From Stutzerimonas stutzeri (GTDB lineage Bacteria > Pseudomonadota > Gammaproteobacteria > Pseudomonadales > Pseudomonadaceae), in NCBI RefSeq assembly GCF_018138085.1, contig NZ_CP073105.1, positions 3,472,001-3,536,000 of the forward strand: a stretch of DNA of 64,000 nt, written 5' to 3'. The notes under the pieces were generated by a model that did no database searches, was not told the DNA's origin, and saw nothing but the letters and a program-made list of their open reading frames with translations. Below are positions 26,292 through 34,265 of the stretch, in pieces. The first letter of the stretch is position 1; every line of letters starts with the position of its first letter. The position numbers and the translations under genes were made by a program.

Positions 26292-26520
26292 TCCTAACCT
26301 CGCTTTCAGCTCCGTGCGTGATAGCGTAGATGACGGGAATGTTATTGCTCCGTGGGTCCGCTTGGGGTGGGTAGCTGCCTATCACGACAGGCTGCTATTG
26401 GCCGATAACTGACGCTCCACTCCTCCCCTAACCCGACGAACCTGCCCCAGACTGACTACAATTCGCGTCCAATGACTCTGGGCCATGAAGATGGCTGTAT
26501 CGAACGAGGAACTCACCGCG

Positions 26521-27018
26521 ATGGCGTCCCCGAACAAACAGCAAAAGCGCGCCCAGCGGGCTAAGGTCAAGGCCAAGCAGAACCGTTCGGGTAAGGCCAA
26601 GGCCAATGTCCTGCATCCGTTGCTGGCCAATCCGCTGATCGATGAGCCGTTCGACGATGTCGAGATTGACCTGAGCACCTTCGACTTCAAGGACATTGAA
26701 GAGAACGGTTTCGACCCGGCGCACTTTGACGATCTGTTCCAGGCGATGAGAGCCGCTGAAGGCATCAGTCTGCTGGCGATGTGCTTGGTGTTCCTGCAAT
26801 ACCCGGTGCTGGAGCTGGTGGTCGCAGAGGAAGCGGAAGAACCTGCCGTCGACTTCATGATGGGCTTGCTGATCGTCTATCGCGGGTTGTTTCACGGCGA
26901 AGACGAAGACACGGCATTGAGTTGGGTCGGCAGCGAAACCTTCCAGAGCGCCTACAACGAAGCGTCAGTGAGCTTGCAGAAGAAGCACGCTCGCCGTACT
27001 TCGGCAAAACCCGGCTAG
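26521..27018 (+). CDS. Hypothetical acidic protein with basic N-terminus
   Basis: 165 aa from the ATG at 26521, chosen because GAGGA sits ten bases upstream; ATGs at 26485 and 26491 have no ribosome site. The first 30 residues are very basic (MASPNKQQKRAQRAKVKAKQ); the remainder is acidic and helical (DEPFDDVEIDLSTFDFKDIE). It resembles uncharacterised pseudomonad proteins. GC content matches the chromosome, so it marks the return to core DNA right of the NACHT insert. Function unknown. Confidence 0.65.
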   Translation: MASPNKQQKRAQRAKVKAKQNRSGKAKANVLHPLLANPLIDEPFDDVEIDLSTFDFKDIEENGFDPAHFDDLFQAMRAAEGISLLAMCLVFLQYPVLELVVAEEAEEPAVDFMMGLLIVYRGLFHGEDEDTALSWVGSETFQSAYNEASVSLQKKHARRTSAKPG

Positions 27019-27348
27019 CCGCACTCGCCGCCCCTCTACCCCACCGTTCCCCGACGCCGGCATAGCCTTTACCGAGCTTGGGCCGGTGATCGATGCGATT
27101 CACACCGGCCTTCGTCCTGATCGTCTTTGCAATGTTGCCGATGCAGCGTTAGGCACCGGCAAGATCACGGCGGGGCTGTGCATGGAGCACAGCCAACCGC
27201 ATCCATCAGAACCCGTACCGCTCGGCGCCTGCCGGAAACTCTTCAACCCCGCCGTCGGCCCAATACCTCATTAGCGAAAGCGGCACCTGCCACTTTCTTC
27301 CCCTGCCCCAATTCGTTTTCGGGGCATACCGCTGGTGAAGGAAGCCTG
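27019..27348. other. Intergenic region with one hairpin
   Basis: 330 bp with no supported gene. GGCCGGTG (27081-27088) and CACCGGCC (27103-27110) form an 8-bp stem with a 14-base loop and no T-run, a possible weak terminator of the upstream gene. The rest must hold the promoter of the nuclease gene. Confidence 0.4.
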
Positions 27349-28809
27349 ATGAAGTATCCGAAACTCATCCATCACGGCGCGCGTGAAGGCGTCACCGGGT
27401 CGTGCCATCAGTTCTGGATGGATGACAGTTCCAGCGTATTGATCGATTGCGGGCAGTTTCAGGGGCAGGACGCGGGGCCGGACGACGATGAGCTGGCTCT
27501 GGATTTCTCCATCGAGGGCATCAAGGCATTGATCGTGACCCACGTGCATATCGATCACGTGGGGCGGATTCCGAACCTGCTGGCGGCGGGGTTCAGCGGG
27601 CCGATCCTGTGCAGCGAGCCGTCGGCCCGGTTGTTGCCGATCGTGCTGGAGGACGCCTTTCGCCTGTCCATCAGCCGCGATCAGGATCAATTGGAGCGTT
27701 ACCTCAAGGTGGTCGAGCAGCGCATCATCGCCCTGCCCTACGGCCATTGGTTCACGCTGAACGAGACGGAGAGCGGTAGCTGTCAGGTGCGCTTGCAGCC
27801 GGCCGGGCATGTGCTGGGTTCGGCTTATGTCGAGCTGGAGCTGCGCGCCGTCGATGGCGATGTCGATGCCGAGCGGGTGGTGTTCAGCGGCGATCTGGGC
27901 GCTCCGCATTCACCGCTGCTACCTGATCTGGTGCCGCCCGAGCGCGCGGACCTGCTGATCCTGGAAAGCACCTACGGCGACCGTCGCCACGAAGACCGCG
28001 CGCACCGCCGCGAGCGGCTGCAGGCAGCCATCGAGCGGGCGCTGGTCGACGAGGGCACGGTGCTGATTCCGTCGTTCAGCATTGGCCGCACCCAGGAGCT
28101 GCTGTACGAGCTGGAGGAGATCCTCCATGAGCGAAGCGAGTCGGCGCCAGCCAGCGACACGCCCAACGCATCCGCACGGCAGGCGAAGGAAGGCGACCCG
28201 GATATCGACTGGCCGCATATCCCGATCATCCTCGACTCGCCTCTGGCCAGCCGCTTCACCAGCACCTACAAGGAGCTGCAGGCGTTCTGGGACGAAGACG
28301 CGCGCGAGCGCCTGGGCGAAGGCCGCAAGCCGCTCTCCTTCAAGCAGCTCATCACCGTCGACAGCCATGACGAGCACATGCGCATTGTCGAACACCTTAC
28401 CCAGACCGCGCGCCCCGCGATTGTCATCGCGGGCAACGGCATGTGTTCGGGCGGGCGCATCGTCAACTACCTGAAGGCGATGCTGGGCGACCCGCGCCAC
28501 AACGTGGTGTTCATCGGCTATCAGGGCAAGGGCACGCCGGGGCGGGATATCCAGACGCACGGGCCGGACGGCGGTTTCGTCGATCTGGACGGGCAGCGCA
28601 TCGACATCAGCGCCGGGATCGACAGCGTCGGTGGCTATTCCGCCCACGCTGACCAGGCGGACCTGGTCGGCTTCGTCACCCGGATGAAGCAATGGCCGAA
28701 GCAAATCCGCCTCATCCACGGCGAAGACCCGGCCAAGCAACAATTGGCTGAAGTGCTGCGGGCGCGCTACCGGGACGCCGGAAAGGCCGGAGATATCAGC
28801 ATTCCCTGA
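27349..28809 (+). CDS. Metallo-beta-lactamase/beta-CASP RNA nuclease-like protein
   Basis: 486 aa. The start at 27349 (MKYPKLIHHGAREGVTGSCH) has GAAGGAAG before it. The MBL core carries the zinc motif HVHIDH (His65, His67, Asp69, His70), the further ligands in PAGHVLGSAYV and FSGDLG, then the beta-CASP cap with ILESTYGDR, SFSIGRTQELLYEL, the IAGNGMCSGGRIVNYL motif and the GYSAHADQADL end. These are the marks of the CPSF73-like RNA exonuclease/endonuclease group. An extra hydrophilic linker of about 30 residues (near 262-290) interrupts the cap. Acts on RNA in the cytoplasm; specific substrates unknown. Confidence 0.88.
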   Translation: MKYPKLIHHGAREGVTGSCHQFWMDDSSSVLIDCGQFQGQDAGPDDDELALDFSIEGIKALIVTHVHIDHVGRIPNLLAAGFSGPILCSEPSARLLPIVLEDAFRLSISRDQDQLERYLKVVEQRIIALPYGHWFTLNETESGSCQVRLQPAGHVLGSAYVELELRAVDGDVDAERVVFSGDLGAPHSPLLPDLVPPERADLLILESTYGDRRHEDRAHRRERLQAAIERALVDEGTVLIPSFSIGRTQELLYELEEILHERSESAPASDTPNASARQAKEGDPDIDWPHIPIILDSPLASRFTSTYKELQAFWDEDARERLGEGRKPLSFKQLITVDSHDEHMRIVEHLTQTARPAIVIAGNGMCSGGRIVNYLKAMLGDPRHNVVFIGYQGKGTPGRDIQTHGPDGGFVDLDGQRIDISAGIDSVGGYSAHADQADLVGFVTRMKQWPKQIRLIHGEDPAKQQLAEVLRARYRDAGKAGDISIP

Positions 28810-28971
28810 TGACGACCCAAGGCCCGCCCATCGATCGCGGGCGCGCGCACGAAGCGATGCGGGACGGCGCTGAACGACCCGCTCGCGGGCCGCTACGGCG
28901 TCGCGCCTGCGCTGCGTGCCGGTGCTAGAGTGCGTGCTCCATCAGCGCACAATCCCCCTAGCGAGGCCTCC

Positions 28972-29364
28972 ATGCTCAACCATGTAATGGTCGGTTCGAA
29001 TGATCTTGAACGGTCGAAGCGGTTCTACGACGCCGTGCTCGGCCTGCTCGGCGCAGGCGAGCCGATCCGCAACACGGGCCCCACCGGGCACACCCGCCTC
29101 TTCTACCGGCACGACGGCAGCCTCTTCGGCGTCACCGAGCCCATCAACGGCGAACCGGCAACGGTCGCCAATGGCGGCACGATTGGCTTCAAATGCAACT
29201 CGCCCGAGCAGGTCCAGGCATTTCACGACGTCGCGGTCGCCCATGGCGGCACCACCTGCGAGGATCCACCGGGCCTGCGCGAAAGCAGCCTCGGCGCGAT
29301 GCACCTGGGCTACGTCCGCGACCCGGACGGCAACAAGCTGTGCGCGATCTACCGCGCGCCATAA
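28972..29364 (+). CDS. VOC-family (glyoxalase-like) protein
   Basis: 130 aa from the ATG at 28972. Starts MLNHVMVGSNDLERSKRFYD, a classic VOC N-terminus, with the second module beginning EQVQAFHDVAVAHGG and the end GAMHLGYVRDPDGNKLCAIYR, matching glyoxalase I-like small proteins of pseudomonads. Metal ligands plausibly include His4 (LNHV) and a C-terminal acidic residue. Possibly a detoxification enzyme; no substrate can be named. Monocistronic, followed by two GC-rich inverted repeats. Confidence 0.83.
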   Translation: MLNHVMVGSNDLERSKRFYDAVLGLLGAGEPIRNTGPTGHTRLFYRHDGSLFGVTEPINGEPATVANGGTIGFKCNSPEQVQAFHDVAVAHGGTTCEDPPGLRESSLGAMHLGYVRDPDGNKLCAIYRAP

Positions 29365-29377
29365 CCGCCCACTGAGC

Positions 29378-29437
29378 GCCGCACACCCAAGTGCGGCACT
29401 GCCCTGACCGTCGATGCGCCGCCCGCTGCGGCGCATC
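29378..29437. terminator. Two GC-rich hairpins after the VOC gene
   Basis: GCCGCAC/GTGCGGC (29378-29384 and 29391-29397), then a perfect 10-bp inverted repeat GATGCGCCGC/GCGGCGCATC (29413-29422 and 29428-29437) with a 5-base loop. Neither is followed by a T-run, so termination is possible but not assured. The second may be an REP-like element. Confidence 0.45.
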
Positions 29438-29521
29438 AGGCCTCATGAGACCGCGTCGCAGCTCCCATCTGATCGAAGTCCTCGTACCGAATTCGCCATG
29501 CAGGGCGGCGTGGTCTCGCCC

Positions 29522-30424
29522 TTACCGCTTCCGGGGCGGGAGACGCAGCGCATCGAGCACCAGCCTGAACGCCGGCGAGGGCTGCTTGCGGCTGGGGTAG
29601 TACAGGTAGTAGCCATCGAACGGCTCGCACCAATCATCCAGCACCCGCACCAGCCGGCCTTCTTCGAGGTGCGGGGCGAATTCGTCTTCCGGCAGGAAGG
29701 CAATGCCCAGGCCCTCGAGGGCGGCGAGCACGATGTGCGGCGTGCTGTTGAGCACCACCTGGCCCTCGACGCGGACGTTCAGTGCCTGCTCGCCTTTCTC
29801 GAATTCCCAGACGTACAGCCCGCCATGGGTCGGGAAACGCAGGTTGATGCAGCGGTGCGCGGTCAGCTCCTGCGGCGTACTCGGCCTGGAATGCTCTGCA
29901 AAATAAGCCGGCGATGCCACGGCGGCCATCCGCAGCGGCGGGCCGATGGGCATGGCGATCATGTCCTTGTCGATGGTGTCGCCCAGGCGCACGCCCGCAT
30001 CGAAGCGGTCGGCGACGATGTCGCGAAAACCGTAGTTGACGTCGAACTCGACGTTGATATCGGGGAAGGCCTTGAGCAGCGGCGTGAGCTTGGGCAGCAA
30101 CAGGGTCCGCAACACATGGTCGCCGCAGGTGATCCGCACCGTGCCGGCCGGTTTCTCGCGCAGGTCGGTCAACACGTCCAGCTCGGCCTCGATCTCATCG
30201 AAGCGATGACCGATGGCCCGCAACAGCCGTTCACCGGCCGGCGTCGGCGAGACACTGCGTGTGGTGCGGGTGAGCAGGCGAATGTCCAGGCGCTTCTCCA
30301 GCCCGCTGACCGCCTGGCTCAGCGCTGACTGCGAGACGCCCAGCTGCGCCGCGGCACGGGTGAAGCTGCCTTCACGCGCGACGGTGACGAACGAGAGGAG
30401 ATCGTTGAGATTGCGTCTGACCAT
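29522..30424 (-). CDS. LysR-family transcription regulator
   Basis: 300 aa. N-terminal winged HTH (LNDLLSFVTVAREGSFTRAA, then LGVSQSALSQAVSGLEKRL and TRTTRSVSPTPAGERLL), then the two-lobe ligand domain (about 90-295). Standard length. It is divergent from the MFS gene at 30651, the usual position for a LysR protein controlling its neighbour. The 226-bp gap holds a long inverted repeat (CTGATTAGC/GCTAATCAG). Predicted to control the MFS-hydrolase-cupin genes; inducer unknown. Confidence 0.92.
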   Translation of the reverse strand: MVRRNLNDLLSFVTVAREGSFTRAAAQLGVSQSALSQAVSGLEKRLDIRLLTRTTRSVSPTPAGERLLRAIGHRFDEIEAELDVLTDLREKPAGTVRITCGDHVLRTLLLPKLTPLLKAFPDINVEFDVNYGFRDIVADRFDAGVRLGDTIDKDMIAMPIGPPLRMAAVASPAYFAEHSRPSTPQELTAHRCINLRFPTHGGLYVWEFEKGEQALNVRVEGQVVLNSTPHIVLAALEGLGIAFLPEDEFAPHLEEGRLVRVLDDWCEPFDGYYLYYPSRKQPSPAFRLVLDALRLPPRKR

Positions 30425-30468
30425 GGGCCTAGGGTCTGTTGATGTTTCGTCTAGCTTGGCACAAATGA

Positions 30469-30516
30469 CTGATTAGCGGCGCTTATAGCGGTTTTAAGCA
30501 TTCATTAGCTAATCAG
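30469..30516. promoter_or_regulatory. Candidate LysR-type operator between lysR and MFS genes
   Basis: Perfect 9-bp arms CTGATTAGC (30469-30477) and GCTAATCAG (30508-30516), 30 bases apart. The right arm is nested in a second palindrome, ATTAGCTAAT (30504-30513). LysR regulators bind extended dyads in divergent promoter regions, which fits here. Confidence 0.55.
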
Positions 30517-30650
30517 GATAGCCCTATCCCGAGACAATGCTCGGCAGAGACGTCGCGTTGCCGCCGGCTCGCAATCCATTTTGCGAGGAAGCAGCCGCCG
30601 CGTCAGCCAGGCACTGCGGCCCTTGCCGCCACCGAGGGGTATCGCCACCC

Positions 30651-31859
30651 ATGACCAGCTGCATAACCGACGCAACATCCGACGCCCGCGAGACCGCACG
30701 GCAGCCTGCGCATTGGGGCGGCGTGTTCGCCATGTCGATGTGCGTCTTCGCGCTGATCGCCTCGGAGTTCATGCCCGTCAGCCTGCTCACCCCCATCGCC
30801 GCCGATCTCGGAGTCAGCGAGGGAATGGCTGGCCAGGGCATCGCAATTTCCGGGGCGTTCGCGGTAGTGACCAGCCTGTTCATCTCGGCACTCGCCGGAC
30901 GCATGAACCGCAAGGTGCTGCTATTGGTGCTGACCGGCATCATGGGGCTGTCCGGCGCGGTCGTCGCCCTCGCGCCAAACTACGCGACCTACATGGTGGG
31001 CCGCGCGCTGATCGGCGTGGTGGTCGGCGGCTTCTGGTCGATGTCCGCGGCGACGGCCATGCGCCTGGTGCCGCCGGATCAAGTCCCGCGCGCGCTGGCG
31101 GTGTTCAACGGCGGCAATGCGTTGGCGACCGTGATTGCCGCCCCGCTGGGCAGCTACCTGGGCTCGGTCATTGGCTGGCGTGGCGCCTTCCTGTGCCTGG
31201 TGCCGGTGGCCCTCGCCGCGCTGGTCTGGCAGTGGATCAGCCTGCCGTCCATGCCCTCGGATTCGCATAAAGCCCGGCCGTTACAGGCCTTCAAGCTGCT
31301 CCGGCACCCGGTGGTGACCCTGGGCATGCTGGCCGTCGGCGTGTTCTTCATGGGCCAGTTCACGCTGTTCACCTATCTGCGCCCCTTCCTCGAGACGGTG
31401 ACGCTGGTCGATGTCGCCATGCTGTCGCTGGTGCTGCTGGTGATCGGGGTGATGGGCTTTATCGGCACGCTGCTGATCAGCGCGGTGCTCAGGCGTGGCC
31501 TGTATCCGACGCTGATCGGCATCCCGATGCTCATGGCGGCGATTGCGCTGCTGCTGACGCTGTTCGGACACACGATGGCCGTTGTGGTCGTGCTGCTCGG
31601 CATCTGGGGCCTCATCGCCACCGCCGCCCCGGTGGGCTGGTGGAGCTGGATACCAGCGACCTTTCCGCAACACGCCGAGGCCGGCGGCGGGCTGATGGTG
31701 GCGGTCATTCAACTGTCGATCGCCATGGGCTCCACGCTGGGCGGTGTGCTGTTCGACGCCAGCGGCTACCGCGCGACCTTTTTCGCCAGTGCGGCGCTGC
31801 TGCTGGGCGCAGCCTGCCTCACCTTCGCGACGTCACGTACGCAGGCCGACGGCTCATGA
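30651..31859 (+). CDS. MFS efflux transporter (DHA1 type)
   Basis: 402 aa, about 12 membrane helices, from the ATG at 30651 (MTSCITDATSDARE). The first helix region FALIASEFMPVSLLTPIAAD and SALAGRMNRKVLLL (loop 2-3) are those of the drug/sugar exporter DHA1 group near YdhP, AraJ and NepI. It pumps a small molecule out of the cytoplasm with proton exchange; substrate unknown. Divergent from a LysR gene and followed by an exported hydrolase and cupin on the same strand, so likely one regulated unit. Confidence 0.85.
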   Translation: MTSCITDATSDARETARQPAHWGGVFAMSMCVFALIASEFMPVSLLTPIAADLGVSEGMAGQGIAISGAFAVVTSLFISALAGRMNRKVLLLVLTGIMGLSGAVVALAPNYATYMVGRALIGVVVGGFWSMSAATAMRLVPPDQVPRALAVFNGGNALATVIAAPLGSYLGSVIGWRGAFLCLVPVALAALVWQWISLPSMPSDSHKARPLQAFKLLRHPVVTLGMLAVGVFFMGQFTLFTYLRPFLETVTLVDVAMLSLVLLVIGVMGFIGTLLISAVLRRGLYPTLIGIPMLMAAIALLLTLFGHTMAVVVVLLGIWGLIATAAPVGWWSWIPATFPQHAEAGGGLMVAVIQLSIAMGSTLGGVLFDASGYRATFFASAALLLGAACLTFATSRTQADGS

Positions 31860-31920
31860 GGCGTCGGCGCAACCAACCCCGGCCAAGCGGCCGCCACTCA
31901 CTGAATGAAAGGACGGGACG

Positions 31921-32958
31921 ATGAAAGAACTGCTATTGGCGGTAGGTCTCATGACCAGCGCCTACACCTTCAACGCGATGGGGCAGGACATGTCCGACGG
32001 TGCCGACAACTTCTACAAGAGCGAAAGCCTGACCCAGGAGAAAGTCCGGTTCGACAACCAGTACAGGATGAAAGTCGGGGGCAACCTGTTCATGCCCAGC
32101 AACGCCGACCGCAACACCCGCTACCCGGCGATCATCGTCGGCCACCCCATGGGCGCGGTGAAGGAACAAAGTTCGAATCTCTACGCGCAGAAGCTCGCCG
32201 AGCAAGGCTTTATCACGCTCGCCATCGACCAGTCATTCTGGGGCGAAAGCGAAGGCCAGCCGCGCAACGCAGTGGCGCCGGACATCTATGCCGAAGCCTT
32301 CAGCGCCGCGGTGGACTACCTCGGTACGCAGCCCTTCGTGGACCGCGAGCGGATCGGCGTGCTGGGCATCTGCGGCAGCGGCAGCTTCGTCATCAGCGCG
32401 GCCAAGATCGACCCGCGCATGAAGGCCATCGCGACCGTCAGCATGTACGACATGGGCGCGGCCAACCGCGACGCCCTGAACAAGTCGCAGACGCCCGAGC
32501 AGCGCAAACAGATCCTCGCCGAGGCGGCCGAGCAACGCTACGTCGAATTCACCGGCGGCGAGACCCGCTACACCAGCGGCACGGTGCATCAGCTGGACGC
32601 CGACACCCATCCGATCCAGCGCGAGTTCTACGACTTCTACCGCACGCCACGCGGCGAGTTCACCCCGGCCAGCTCAACGCCCGAGCTGACCACGCACCCG
32701 ACGCTGACCAGCAACGTGAAGTTCATGAACTTCTACCCGTTCAACGACATCGAGACGATTTCGCCGCGCCCGATGCTGTTCATTTCCGGCGACGAGGCGC
32801 ATTCGAGGGAATTCAGCGAAGCGGCCTATCGCCTGGCCGGCGAGCCGAAGGAACTGGTGTGGGTCAAGGGCGCTGGGCACGTCGATCTCTACGACCGCGT
32901 CGACCTGATCCCCTTCGACAAGCTGGCGACTTTCTTCAAGCACAACCTGGGCGAGTGA
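31921..32958 (+). CDS. Exported alpha/beta-hydrolase with cysteine nucleophile elbow
   Basis: 345 aa. Signal-like N-terminus MKELLLAVGLMTSAYTFNAMGQ. The alpha/beta core has the oxyanion HPMGAV loop, nucleophile elbow GICGSGSF with Cys151 in the nucleophile position (as in dienelactone hydrolases; a serine follows two residues later), acid in ISGDEAHS and catalytic His in KGAGHVDLYD. AAAGGA lies eight bases before the ATG. The protein belongs to the YcjY/DLH-like hydrolases. Substrate unknown. It lies 61 bp after the MFS gene and 57 bp before the cupin gene. Confidence 0.8.
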   Translation: MKELLLAVGLMTSAYTFNAMGQDMSDGADNFYKSESLTQEKVRFDNQYRMKVGGNLFMPSNADRNTRYPAIIVGHPMGAVKEQSSNLYAQKLAEQGFITLAIDQSFWGESEGQPRNAVAPDIYAEAFSAAVDYLGTQPFVDRERIGVLGICGSGSFVISAAKIDPRMKAIATVSMYDMGAANRDALNKSQTPEQRKQILAEAAEQRYVEFTGGETRYTSGTVHQLDADTHPIQREFYDFYRTPRGEFTPASSTPELTTHPTLTSNVKFMNFYPFNDIETISPRPMLFISGDEAHSREFSEAAYRLAGEPKELVWVKGAGHVDLYDRVDLIPFDKLATFFKHNLGE

Positions 32959-33015
32959 TCGAGAAAACTGCTCGGCCAAGGCCGTGACATCAGCCCATCC
33001 GATACGGAGAGACCT

Positions 33016-33498
33016 ATGCGCAAGCCACTGATAACCCTGTTGACCTCAGTCCTGGTGCCGATAGTGTTCGCCGCCGAAAGCAACACCGAAGACCAACGCA
33101 TCGCCGTCGCCGGCAGCCAGGCATCCATCGCCGGCCCGGAAGCGTGGTTCACCGGCCATGCGCGCATCGACCCACTCTACGGCGCGAACGAACATATGAA
33201 CGCCTCCGGCGCCTACGTGACCTTCGAGCCCGGCGCACGCTCGGCCTGGCACACCCATCCCAAGGGCCAATATCTGGTGGTCACCGCTGGCGTGGGACGC
33301 ACCCAGCAATGGGGCAAGCCCATCCAGGAGATCAAGCCGGGCGACGTGGTCTGGTGCCCACCGGGCGTCAAGCATTGGCATGGCGCCGCGCCGAACACCG
33401 CCATGACTCACATTGCCGTCACCGCGGTCGATGAAAAGGGCCAGAACGTCGAGTGGCTCGAAAAGGTCAGCGACGCGCAATACCAGGGCTCCCGGTAA
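33016..33498 (+). CDS. Exported cupin, hydroxynitrile-lyase-like (GtHNL) family
   Basis: 160 aa. Signal peptide to about residue 21 (VPIVFAAE). The remainder is a single cupin barrel: [34 protein letters not shown] (metal ligands in HTH and Gln), [20 protein letters not shown] and AMTHIAV, very like the manganese cupins first described as (R)-hydroxynitrile lyases. The usual family members are about 130 aa cytoplasmic proteins; this one adds a signal peptide. The real reaction may be different (a decarboxylase or oxygenase is possible). It is the last gene of the LysR-MFS-hydrolase group. Confidence 0.78.
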   Translation: MRKPLITLLTSVLVPIVFAAESNTEDQRIAVAGSQASIAGPEAWFTGHARIDPLYGANEHMNASGAYVTFEPGARSAWHTHPKGQYLVVTAGVGRTQQWGKPIQEIKPGDVVWCPPGVKHWHGAAPNTAMTHIAVTAVDEKGQNVEWLEKVSDAQYQGSR

Positions 33499-33549
33499 AG
33501 CGCATTCGGGCAAGGCTCGGTGGCGTCACGTCGCAAGCCTCCTGCTTCG

Positions 33550-34179
33550 CTACGGCGCGCTGGAGGTCGCCAGCCGCACGCCGAACGCAACCAGCACACC
33601 ACCGGTTACCCGATCCAGCGCCCGGGTCAACGCTGGGCGCCGCAACAGCTTCCCGAGGGGAACGGTCGCGGCGATGAGCACGGCGAACCAGGCCAGCGTC
33701 AGCAACACGTGCAGGCAGGCCAGGAAGAACGAGTAGCCCGCCACGTCGGCGCCGAGCGGGACGAACTGCGGCAGGAAAGTCACGTAGAACACGCCGATTT
33801 TCGGATTGAGCAGGTTGGTCAGCAGCCCGCGCCAGAAGGCCTGGCCGTGCCCACCAGACATCCCCTTGCCCGTCCCCGTATCGAACGAGGCGCGGGGCCG
33901 GAACAGCAGCCGCGAGCCCAGCCAGATCAGGTAGGCGGCGCCGGCGAACTTGACCACCGTATAGGCCAGCTCGGAGGCCTGCAGCAGCGCACCCAGCCCG
34001 AGCGACACCGCCACCCCCCAGGCCAGGCAGCCGAGGCAAATACCCGCCCCGGCCAGCACCGCCTGACGCCGCCCTTCCAGCGTCGCCGTGCGCAACACGA
34101 TGGCCGTATCGACGCCCGGCGTCACGGTGAGAAGCGAAGCGGCTGCGATAAAGGCGAGCAAGAGCGGAAGGTCGATCAT
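33550..34179 (-). CDS. LysE/RhtB-family exporter
   Basis: 209 aa, six hydrophobic helices. Signature SLLTVTPGVDTAIVLRTATL near the N-terminus (the family PGP is PGV here) and LLTNLLNPKIGVFYVTFLPQFV. Clearly a different paralogue from the gene at 5458-6090. Expected to export an amino acid or derivative across the inner membrane. Convergent with the cupin gene. Confidence 0.85.
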   Translation of the reverse strand: MIDLPLLLAFIAAASLLTVTPGVDTAIVLRTATLEGRRQAVLAGAGICLGCLAWGVAVSLGLGALLQASELAYTVVKFAGAAYLIWLGSRLLFRPRASFDTGTGKGMSGGHGQAFWRGLLTNLLNPKIGVFYVTFLPQFVPLGADVAGYSFFLACLHVLLTLAWFAVLIAATVPLGKLLRRPALTRALDRVTGGVLVAFGVRLATSSAP

Positions 34180-34265
34180 GAGTCAGTCATCCAGATTGTC
34201 GAAGGCAAGGGACCAATCATCTGCAGGGAACCCGGCGGCTCGGTGATCCATCCGAGTGGCGGCTG

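Noticed and set aside
23308..26520. Integrated mobile element with integrase or att repeats
   Set aside because: The segment is AT-rich and accessory-looking, but I found no integrase, transposase, tRNA target or clear flanking direct repeats.
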